Both the position numbers and the translations under genes were made by a program. The notes below the pieces were generated by a model, which saw only the letters and a program-made list of their open reading frames with translations, was not told the DNA's origin and did not search any database. This document shows, piece after piece, positions 8,596 through 15,727 of a stretch of 64,000 nucleotides of DNA (position 1 is the first letter of the stretch; every line of letters starts with the position of its first letter). The DNA is from an uncultured Flavobacteriaceae bacterium (lineage in GTDB: Bacteria > Bacteroidota > Bacteroidia > Flavobacteriales > Flavobacteriaceae), in the NCBI GenBank assembly GCA_947494565.1, contig CANLVG010000004.1, positions 186,001 through 250,000 on the forward strand, given 5' to 3'.

Positions 8596-8958
8596 CTATT
8601 TTCTAGCTGAAATCATGCACCCCTTCCAATGATCATCCTTTAGTGAAATGATAAGAAATTCAAAATCATCGGATGAACAGGAGCCTCTACTTTTGCCTCC
8701 CCGAACTCGCCAATGTTTTAATATGTCCCGATGCATCCCGTGAATAGTCAATGTTGATTGCTTTGTCAAAACGATGTAGCATAGCAATACGCGATTTTAA
8801 TTCCTCATCATTCATATCCTTGTTGATTCGAATAAGTATATCGACTTCCGAATCGGCCATGGCTTGGAATATACTTGTTGGTGAAATTTGTGTCGTACTA
8901 GTTTGTCCGAACACGTTTTGGAAACTGATGAATAGCATTGCCACACTACTAAATTCAT
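8596..8958 (-). pseudogene. Frameshifted small secreted protein resembling the C-terminal domain of M56/BlaR-type proteins
   Basis: One coherent protein is spread over shifted reading frames. From about 8944 the frame reads a hydrophobic signal end (AMLFISFQNVFGQ), then ISPTSIFQAMADSEVDIL and RINKDMNDEELKSRIAML, and stops in LASSGRQK at 8687. The next frame continues as GGKSRGSCSSDDFEFLIISL and HWKGCMISARK to 8596. Adding one G to the run TCGGGGAGG (near 8700) joins them as LASSGGGKSRGS. A second one-base shift near 8941-8946 would connect an ATG at 8958 (MNLVV) to the signal peptide. That ATG overlaps the DinB stop in the ATGA manner. The pattern of a mixed-strand end with a Gly/Ser-rich turn recalls the C-terminal extension of M56 metallopeptidases; this assignment is tentative. 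Sequencing error or phase variation is possible. Confidence 0.6.
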
Positions 8959-9509
8959 GACGTCTTTTTTAGATAGTTCTCTTTGATGATGTTTATATGG
9001 TGTCTTTCATGACCAATTATCGACTTGAGAAATTCTTCAAGTGTAATTTCATAGTGCCTTGCCTTGCCTTTCTTTTTCAGTTGCCGTTCCGATAAGGTAT
9101 CGATAAAACTCAATGATGCTTTTCGTACGCTCGAAATATCCGTTAGTAATTGTTCTAGACTCAGTTCATCAAAACGAGAATTGGCTACAAGAAGGTTTTG
9201 GTCATACCCCCATAGTTCAACCCTTTCATTTCTACTTAATTGAAATGCCCGAAACATTTTTATTCTTTCATGATCTGTTATATGCCCCACAATTTGTTTG
9301 ATACTCCATTTGGTAGGGGCATAGCGATACGTCGCTTTTTCTTCACCAATGGATTTCAAAAGAGTAACAGAGGACAATGAAGAAAACAGTGTATATAGGT
9401 CATCATTCTTTACTAAATCAAAATAATACGGAAAGCCTTGTGCTGGGTAAAAGCTCTTGTTTTGGAAATCGCTTTTCATTAGATCTATCGTTTTTGAAAA
9501 TGTCAACAT
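8955..9509 (-). CDS. DinB family (YfiT-like) putative metal-dependent protein
   Basis: A 184-residue protein of the DinB/YfiT four-helix superfamily. Conserved landmarks are WSIKQIVGHITDHERI (first His and partner), and LEEFLKSIIGHERHHINII near the C-terminus, which supply the three-His metal site. Members include thiol transferases and many uncharacterised proteins; the substrate here is unknown. An in-frame ATG ten codons later (9479, MKSDFQNKSF) is an equally good start. The stop overlaps the start of the frameshifted gene downstream. Confidence 0.88.
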   Translation of the reverse strand: MLTFSKTIDLMKSDFQNKSFYPAQGFPYYFDLVKNDDLYTLFSSLSSVTLLKSIGEEKATYRYAPTKWSIKQIVGHITDHERIKMFRAFQLSRNERVELWGYDQNLLVANSRFDELSLEQLLTDISSVRKASLSFIDTLSERQLKKKGKARHYEITLEEFLKSIIGHERHHINIIKENYLKKTS

Positions 9510-9667
9510 TTAGTATAAAAAGTGTAGTGTGCCGAATGGTGCTAGGTGCTGTGATTTAATATGCAGTGTTAGGCACTGGTATTTTCTTTATTTCCTCCAA
9601 ATTTTTTTCACAAGTTTTAAGACAGGAAGATTTGAAAAATCCAATTCCCCTTTGCCTAATTCTGCAC

Positions 9668-10393
9668 TTATTTGTTAGAAGCTACTTGACTATTAATATT
9701 TTCCTTTTCGGCTTTTTCTCTTTCCACCATTTCAATCTCCCATGATTCATCTTCGTCAGGTGGCTGAACCAAATCAGCTCCACCTTTATGAGGAAATTGA
9801 ACATAATTTTCAGGTGGCTTAGGCAAACTTTGTTCGCACTCTTTTGAGCAGAGATTTACAAGCATTGGAATTGTGTCAGTTCCAACTTGTTCTGTAATCC
9901 ACATTTGATTAGTTGTCTGGTTTGTTAGTTCCTTTTCGCAGACACTACATTTCATATTATCTTCAAAATACCTTACTGGATTATGGTCGAGTCTTGGAAA
10001 ACCCATTCGGGTTTTATAATTCCCAAAAAGTGCTCTTGTACTGATTCGGCTGTCTTTTAGTTTTTTACATTTAGAAATCTCAAATGGAAACCAATGCAAG
10101 TCGTACGAGGTATATGGGTCGAAATATTCAAGAGATTCCATTTGTCCAATTTCTGGTGGAATTCTCTTTAGATTACTTCCATAAAGTCCAATTTTTTTAA
10201 CTTTTTTAAGTTTTCGAATTGATTCTGGTAAAGTGAAAATTTGAGCAAATAATTCATTGCCAAGAGCTTCTCTCGGAACAAACTCGTCAGAACCATTTTC
10301 AGCAACTTCGTTAACATATTCACACAACTTTTTCCAAGCAACAGAATTTCTGTCTTGAACATCGTTTGGTATTTTTGAAATTCTTCTATTCAT
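9668..10393 (-). CDS. Leucine-rich-repeat protein with Cys-rich segment
   Basis: About 241 residues if started at the ATG at 10393 (a GTG at 10435 is possible). There is no signal peptide. A short leucine-rich segment (LPESIRKLKKVKKIGLYGSNLKRIPPEIGQMESLEYF, in two repeats) is followed by a segment with CSVCEKEL and LCSKECEQS, which could form a zinc site of the C-x2-C / C-x3-C type. The end is acidic and basic low-complexity sequence. The gene is visibly more AT-rich than its neighbours. Function unknown. It follows the S9 peptidase gene after about 80 bp on the same strand. Confidence 0.75.
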   Translation of the reverse strand: MNRRISKIPNDVQDRNSVAWKKLCEYVNEVAENGSDEFVPREALGNELFAQIFTLPESIRKLKKVKKIGLYGSNLKRIPPEIGQMESLEYFDPYTSYDLHWFPFEISKCKKLKDSRISTRALFGNYKTRMGFPRLDHNPVRYFEDNMKCSVCEKELTNQTTNQMWITEQVGTDTIPMLVNLCSKECEQSLPKPPENYVQFPHKGGADLVQPPDEDESWEIEMVEREKAEKENINSQVASNK

Positions 10394-10471
10394 TCTTTGG
10401 TTTTGCTTGTTCACAGCAATAGTATAAAGTAACACGACCCTATCCCTAATCGTAAAAAGGGTCCAAAACGA

Positions 10472-13255
10472 CTACTCCTTATCAAGAAGCTCTAACCCCT
10501 GATGGATTCCTTTTTCGATAGCGGGTACTCCGCGTTCCATCCAAACAGGTTTCGATGCCCCTTTGAGGTAGTAGTCGAAAAATTGTGCCATTCGAATATT
10601 GAAATCCGTACGATTCTGCAATTTTAAGGGCCAATGGGGTTCACCATTGTAATTCAAGAACCATGACGGTTTGCCCAATCTTCTGAGGCTTACGAAAAAT
10701 TCGATGCCCTGGTACCAAGGCACGTGTCCGTCGGCATCATTGTGCATAATGAGCAAAGGGGTATTGATCTTATCGATATTGAAAATCGGGGAGTTTTCGA
10801 TATAGCGCGCCGGATACTCCCAGGGCGTGCCCCCGATCCTACTTTGCGTATGTTCGTATTGAAACTGACGACTTAGGCCGGTCCACCAACGGATACCGCC
10901 ATAGGCACTGATCATATTGGGTACAGGAGCCCCGGATTCGGCCGCTTTGAATATATCGGTCTTGGTGACCAAGTAGGCAATTTGATACCCGCCCCAACTA
11001 TGGCCCTGAACCCCGATATTACCTTTATCGATGAACCCCTTTTCAATCAGCGAGGTGACGCCGGGGATCACACAGTCGTAGGCACTTTCCCCAGGATACC
11101 CCACACGATAGGCCACATCGGGATTAAAGATCACATACCCGCGACTGGTATAGAAACTATAATTGATCGAAGAGCGTTCCGCTCGTGGAATGCGGTGCCG
11201 GTGTAGTCCATCGGCACTGCGTTCGTAAAAATTGACCAGCATGGGATACTTTTTGTTCGGGTCAAAATTTTCGGGCTTTACCAAAAGACCGGTAAGGGCT
11301 TCCCCGTCTAGGGAGGTCCAGTTCATCAATTCAGCAGTACCCCAATTATATGTGGATTGTTGCGGATTCGCATTACTCAATACGGTAACCTTTTCAAAAT
11401 CAATATCGGCGGTTCGAAGGTCAGGAAACTCTTGAAAGGATTCCCTCGTAAACAGCAATTGATCACTTCGCTTCGCTTTTTTTGCATTGGCAAAACGATA
11501 AGGCCCTACTACCAATGTTGTGATTTTTTTACGCTTCGGATCGTACTGCACAAAACCGGAGTTCTTCGTGGTTTCGTCAAAAGAGCTTAGAAGCCATTTT
11601 GATTTGGGATTTAAAAAGCGTTCTTCCATATCAAGTTTGACATAGCGATATCGGGTTTTGTTTTCACGACCCTGGGTCAGGCGATTGCCCTCACCGGTTT
11701 TTGGATCGAATTCCCAAAGGTCATAACGATCATAGAGTACAAGTGACCGGTCGTCTTTAGTAAATCCGGCAAATCCATACGAATACGGATGATCCGGATA
11801 ATCGTGCCATTCACTAAAGAACACCTTGTTCTTGGTCAACGCTTTGCGCGTGCCTGAACGGGTATCAAAAGTAACCCAGGTGGTATCTTTTCGACTATAG
11901 CCAAAGGCGTATTTGGCTTTCGGACTAAGGCGCAAACGTTCCGTCTTTTTAATCGTGGTTTCGGTTGCTCCGGTCAAAGTATTCACAACCCGGTAGTCGT
12001 AGTCATTGTAGCCGGTCCATTGGCTTTGCAGTTCATAGGGTGTTTTTGTTCTGACCAATGCGACATTCGCATCGCCCTCATCGCCCAGTTCACCCTCTGG
12101 GTAGTTGCTATTGGCCAGAGGAACCAGTTTTTTATCCTTTAAATGAATTGCCGCAGCGTATGATCGTATGGTATCGTTTTTTAGTTGTAGTTCTTGTACG
12201 GTATACAGTTGGGGTTCATCATACGTCCATACCTCCACATTCACGATTTCTTCATCGGTCAGGGTGGTATCTTTAATTACGGGAGGCCTGCGCAGGCCGA
12301 AGTAGAGTTTTGATTCATCTTTGGAAAAATGCACCTTGCCATCAGCGGAAACCAAATAGCCTTTTGGGGCATTTTGAGAGTCGACCAGCGATGCCGCCTT
12401 TGATTGGCCTTCTTTCCAGTGGTAGAGCGCATTGGGGCGCACCTGTATTTTGGTCGTATCCGCATCCACCACAAAGGCCAGATGCTGCCCTGTCTCGCTC
12501 AAACCCAGCTGACTATAGGTGCCCTTTTTAACATTGTAGATCGTGTTCGATTCATTGGTTTTTAGGTTCATCACGACAACGCCTGAATCACTATCCTTAT
12601 CTTGACCGGTGGTAGCGTACGCAAAGTATTGACCCTTTTTGGCAAACGTATACTGGGTAACGAACTTAAGGGTATCTTCTTGTTTTGTTTCCAAATTCCG
12701 TAAGACGACATGATAGCCGTTCTTCTTACTGACTTTTTTGGCCTTTTTGTCTTTTTTATCACTAACCGAATCCTTCTCTTTTTCCTTCGAAGTTTTCTTC
12801 GGTTCTTCTAAGGTATATGCTAGGTAGCCAGACCATTCTTCCGGAATCTGAAACGATTTTACCCTAGAAATCTTGGTGAGTTCATTGGTACTTAGGCTCA
12901 AGATACCAAGGGAGTCTTTTGGAAGGTCTTTTTTCTTTACTTTCCTGCTTTTCATTGCCGTGATACTGTCTTTCCAAGGTTTGATGGTAAAGAACACATA
13001 ATCGGAGTTGTAATCGAATAGGCCTTTCGGACTTCGATCATGTTCAAAAATCGTAGTCCCGTCGACATTCATTACCTTTAAAAAACTATCCTTTTCCCCT
13101 TTTTCCAAAGAATACAATACCATCGTTCCGTTTGGGGCCAGCATCGGATGTTCAATGGTGTTCCATAGCGCATAGTCAGCGTGTTGCAATTCTTTTTTCT
13201 GGGCCGTGACATAGAGCGACAGTAGGCTCGCGAGCACTAAAATTGATTTTTTCAT
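10472..13255 (-). CDS. S9 prolyl-oligopeptidase-family exopeptidase, secreted
   Basis: A 927-residue exported enzyme with a signal peptide ending TAQ (about residue 19). A long beta-propeller-like N-terminal region contains a Lys-rich insertion (KEKEKDSVSDKKDKKAKK). The C-terminal alpha/beta-hydrolase domain has the nucleophile Ser753 in GHSWGGY, the acid Asp842 in NDADGHVPW and catalytic His874 in GEPHWPL, all in the order expected for S9 peptidases. S9 family members cleave peptides after Pro or remove dipeptides, usually from short substrates. It is likely periplasmic and used for protein scavenging. It appears monocistronic or leads into the LRR gene. Confidence 0.93.
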   Translation of the reverse strand: MKKSILVLASLLSLYVTAQKKELQHADYALWNTIEHPMLAPNGTMVLYSLEKGEKDSFLKVMNVDGTTIFEHDRSPKGLFDYNSDYVFFTIKPWKDSITAMKSRKVKKKDLPKDSLGILSLSTNELTKISRVKSFQIPEEWSGYLAYTLEEPKKTSKEKEKDSVSDKKDKKAKKVSKKNGYHVVLRNLETKQEDTLKFVTQYTFAKKGQYFAYATTGQDKDSDSGVVVMNLKTNESNTIYNVKKGTYSQLGLSETGQHLAFVVDADTTKIQVRPNALYHWKEGQSKAASLVDSQNAPKGYLVSADGKVHFSKDESKLYFGLRRPPVIKDTTLTDEEIVNVEVWTYDEPQLYTVQELQLKNDTIRSYAAAIHLKDKKLVPLANSNYPEGELGDEGDANVALVRTKTPYELQSQWTGYNDYDYRVVNTLTGATETTIKKTERLRLSPKAKYAFGYSRKDTTWVTFDTRSGTRKALTKNKVFFSEWHDYPDHPYSYGFAGFTKDDRSLVLYDRYDLWEFDPKTGEGNRLTQGRENKTRYRYVKLDMEERFLNPKSKWLLSSFDETTKNSGFVQYDPKRKKITTLVVGPYRFANAKKAKRSDQLLFTRESFQEFPDLRTADIDFEKVTVLSNANPQQSTYNWGTAELMNWTSLDGEALTGLLVKPENFDPNKKYPMLVNFYERSADGLHRHRIPRAERSSINYSFYTSRGYVIFNPDVAYRVGYPGESAYDCVIPGVTSLIEKGFIDKGNIGVQGHSWGGYQIAYLVTKTDIFKAAESGAPVPNMISAYGGIRWWTGLSRQFQYEHTQSRIGGTPWEYPARYIENSPIFNIDKINTPLLIMHNDADGHVPWYQGIEFFVSLRRLGKPSWFLNYNGEPHWPLKLQNRTDFNIRMAQFFDYYLKGASKPVWMERGVPAIEKGIHQGLELLDKE

Positions 13256-13365
13256 CGGTTTGTTTTATCCGATTAAATATAGGGCATAATCCGCTATGAT
13301 TTTTTGAAATCGGCTAGTGCCTATTTAATTAGTCTTACTTGGCAATAGTTCCGGCAAAGTACGCG

Positions 13366-13395
13366 TTATGGTTACAGGATGAAATTCTATCTTTG
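13366..13395 (+). promoter_or_regulatory. Flavobacterial-type promoter for the 13430 gene pair
   Basis: The -7 box TATCTTTG (13388-13395) matches TAnnTTTG. TTA at 13366-13368 lies 19 nt upstream, where TTG is expected. The ATG at 13430 follows 34 nt downstream of the box. Confidence 0.55.
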
Positions 13396-13429
13396 AATTC
13401 GGTCAAGCACCGTTCATTCCACATATTTA

Positions 13430-13864
13430 ATGGGGGTACAAAAAAGACATTGGCTTTGGAACATAGTGATCGTCATTACGGTCATCGCATGCTTAGGTGC
13501 ATTTGTTGCCCATTATAAGAACTGGATGCGAATGAAACCCGATGGCATGACTATTTTATCGGGCATTTATTATCATGAATTAGAATTCAAAAATGTAGAC
13601 CAACTGGAATGGGTCGAGAAAATCCCGCCCATGGTTCGTCTCAATGGGTTTTCGGCCTTTGAAAAAGGCAAAGGGGTATACCAGGAGTTCAAGGATACGC
13701 TTACCGATAAAAAGGTGTACGTCTTTGTCGATAATTTTGAGCAACAAAAAATTCGTCTGGTGCAGAAAGACTCCTCGCAGCTGTTCCTGAACTTAAAAGA
13801 TTCTTTGGATACCATAGATCTATTCGAACTCCTGAAAGGAAAAACCGAAGAAATTACTGAATAA
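13430..13864 (+). CDS. Membrane-anchored hypothetical protein
   Basis: A 144-residue protein with one N-terminal membrane helix (about residues 9-27, IVIVITVIACLGAFVA) and an outward-facing soluble domain. The domain has alternating strands and charged residues (VYVFVDNFEQQKIRLVQKDSSQLFLNL). I do not recognise a family. The TAA stop is directly followed by the ATG of the DUF2141 gene, so the two are co-transcribed. Confidence 0.78.
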   Translation: MGVQKRHWLWNIVIVITVIACLGAFVAHYKNWMRMKPDGMTILSGIYYHELEFKNVDQLEWVEKIPPMVRLNGFSAFEKGKGVYQEFKDTLTDKKVYVFVDNFEQQKIRLVQKDSSQLFLNLKDSLDTIDLFELLKGKTEEITE

Positions 13865-14299
13865 ATGAAATCACTTCTAAGACCTATCGCGAAACACGTG
13901 ATTTTCATTCTTTTGCTGTATCCTTTTTGTGGGAGTGCTCAACATACGTTGACTGTAACGGCAGATGGAATAAGCTCGTCAGAAGGGTTCATTGCCGTAG
14001 GTGTGTATAATACGGAGGACACTTTCCTAAAGGAGGGTAAGATTTTCGCGGGTTCTTTCGAACCCACGAAGATGGGCAAAACCAAGATTACGATTGCTGA
14101 CTTGCCGGAAGGTACATATGCTGTATCTATCTTTCACGACAAAAATGGCAATAAGGCACTCGACACCAATTTTATCGGTATTCCTAAAGAACCAGTTGCC
14201 TTTTATAAGGGGAAGATGAAAACCTTCGGCCCTCCCGATTTTGAAGAATGCGCGTTCGTATTTGATTCAGATACTGAAATCCATATTCCCTTTAGGTAA
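13865..14299 (+). CDS. DUF2141 secreted protein
   Basis: A 144-residue secreted protein with a signal peptide (FILLLYPFCGSAQ). The DUF2141 fold shows a small beta-sandwich with GFIAVGVYNTEDTFL, ITIADLPEGTYAVSIFHDKNGNKALDTNFIGIPKEP and FGPPDFEECAF; the DKNGNKALD segment is the family hallmark. Function is unknown. It starts immediately after the preceding stop codon. Confidence 0.92.
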   Translation: MKSLLRPIAKHVIFILLLYPFCGSAQHTLTVTADGISSSEGFIAVGVYNTEDTFLKEGKIFAGSFEPTKMGKTKITIADLPEGTYAVSIFHDKNGNKALDTNFIGIPKEPVAFYKGKMKTFGPPDFEECAFVFDSDTEIHIPFR

Positions 14300-14385
14300 C
14301 CGCTGGCCTCAAGAAGTTTGATTTTGATTGTATTTCAAACACCGATGTTGTAATTTACTGTTCTCAATCAATAAATTAAAATCAT

Positions 14386-14754
14386 ATGGAAACTAAGGAA
14401 ATTGCGGACAAATTGGTGCAATGGTGTAAAGAAGGAGACTTCGAGACCCCCTACCAGCATTTATATAGTCCGAACATTGTAAGCATCGAGAACGACGGAA
14501 AAGGTGAAAATGCGTTGGCCGAAGGCTTTGAAGCTCTCCAGAAAAAAGGAGAGTGGTGGCAAGAAAATTTTGAAATGCACAGCAGCAGTGTATCGGAGCC
14601 CATTGTGGCCGATAACTGGTTTTCCGTGCGCTTTGAGATGGATACGACCCATAAACCCTCAGGACACCGATCGACCATGTCGGAAATAGGCGTATACCAA
14701 GTGAAAGATGGAAAAATCGTTCGAGAACAGTTTTTCTACGACGAAGAAGTATAG
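14386..14754 (+). CDS. NTF2-like/SnoaL-like protein
   Basis: A 122-residue protein with no signal peptide and the cone-shaped NTF2-like fold: an N-terminal helix (ADKLVQWCKEGDFE), a middle sheet (WFSVRFEMDTTHK) and the C-terminal VYQVKDGKIVREQFFYDEEV strands. Proteins of this fold bind small ligands or act as isomerases or hydrolases; no active-site signature is specific enough to name a reaction. It is convergent with the plug-domain gene, leaving 3 bp between the stops. Confidence 0.85.
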   Translation: METKEIADKLVQWCKEGDFETPYQHLYSPNIVSIENDGKGENALAEGFEALQKKGEWWQENFEMHSSSVSEPIVADNWFSVRFEMDTTHKPSGHRSTMSEIGVYQVKDGKIVREQFFYDEEV

Positions 14755-14757
14755 TAC

Positions 14758-15162
14758 TTATTTGGTGGTGATGACAATTACCCCGTTTGAGCCTCTAGAC
14801 CCATAGAAGGATGCATCTGGCCCTTTTATGGGTTTGATTTTTTTGACATCCACCGCATTGACGACTTGATCTACCGAGGCAAATGAATTTCCAATTAGAT
14901 TACCATCTACCACATAAAGAGGTTCTGTGGTGCCCTCTACTGAATTGACCGCACCCGCAAATACTGGAACTCCTCCCGTACTTCGAATTCCTGGCAGGCG
15001 TACAATCTGATTGTAGAGCGGGAGTAAGATTCTGTTCTCCTCGGTAATTCCCGTTGTTTCAGGGTCATTATTAGCAACTGATTTCGTATTTCCGCAGGCT
15101 GCTACGAAACCTATAATCAGTAACATCCCTATTTGAGCGTATAGTTTCATTGGTCGTTCCAT
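14758..15162 (-). CDS. Small lipoprotein with a free-standing TonB plug domain
   Basis: About 134 residues from the ATG at 15162 (an alternative ATG is at 15150). The lipobox is VAACG. The body resembles the plug of SusC-like receptors: GIRSTGGVPVFAG, PLYVVDGNLIGNSFASVD, VDVKKIKPIKGPDASFYGSRGSNGVIVITTK. No barrel follows, so it cannot be a channel by itself. Such single plug proteins are common in Bacteroidota and may act as adaptor or decoy surface proteins; this is inference. Longer starts up to 15261 exist but lack a signal peptide. Confidence 0.85.
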   Translation of the reverse strand: MERPMKLYAQIGMLLIIGFVAACGNTKSVANNDPETTGITEENRILLPLYNQIVRLPGIRSTGGVPVFAGAVNSVEGTTEPLYVVDGNLIGNSFASVDQVVNAVDVKKIKPIKGPDASFYGSRGSNGVIVITTK

Positions 15163-15337
15163 TTGGTTAAAGTTAGGATTTCCCTCCGCGTTAGTGTCAA
15201 TCTTCTCACGGAGATGTTCCAAGATACAAATTTTAAAATTTAGTCGGTATGTCAGCGACATGCCGGATGTCGAATACGGTTGCTTCGGTTGATCAAATTG
15301 ATGAATTGAATACTTATCTTGGGCCTAAAATGATTTC

Positions 15338-15724
15338 ATGGTCTTACTAACTCATTTCATAGGGGCGCTTTTTGGGCTGCTATCGGTTATTTTTGGTGCA
15401 TTTGGTGCGCATGCTCTGAAAAAAAGGCTTTCCGAAGAACAACTTCGAAGTTTTGAAACAGGGGTAAAATATCAAATGTACCACGCGCTCTTACTCTTAG
15501 TGTTGGGCTTTAATCTGAATTTGGGTACGGCCCTTGAGCAGTATATGGTATACTGCTTTATGTTGGGAACGTTCCTCTTCTCCTTCAGTATTTACGGATT
15601 GACCTTGAGTGCCGCAAAGGGTAAAAAACTACGATTTTTAGGCCCGGTCACACCCCTTGGAGGCCTGCTCTTGGTCATAGGTTGGAGCTTATTGCTGTAT
15701 TCGTTTATCCAGAATATCCTTTAA
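15338..15724 (+). CDS. DUF423 membrane protein
   Basis: A 128-residue integral membrane protein with four predicted helices. The family signature FGAFGAHALKKRLSEEQLRSFETGVKYQMYHAL appears in the first half. Members (YgdD in Escherichia coli) are conserved and have no known activity. It is convergent with the DUF5916 gene, with 3 bp between the stops. Confidence 0.93.
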   Translation: MVLLTHFIGALFGLLSVIFGAFGAHALKKRLSEEQLRSFETGVKYQMYHALLLLVLGFNLNLGTALEQYMVYCFMLGTFLFSFSIYGLTLSAAKGKKLRFLGPVTPLGGLLLVIGWSLLLYSFIQNIL

Positions 15725-15727
15725 GGG

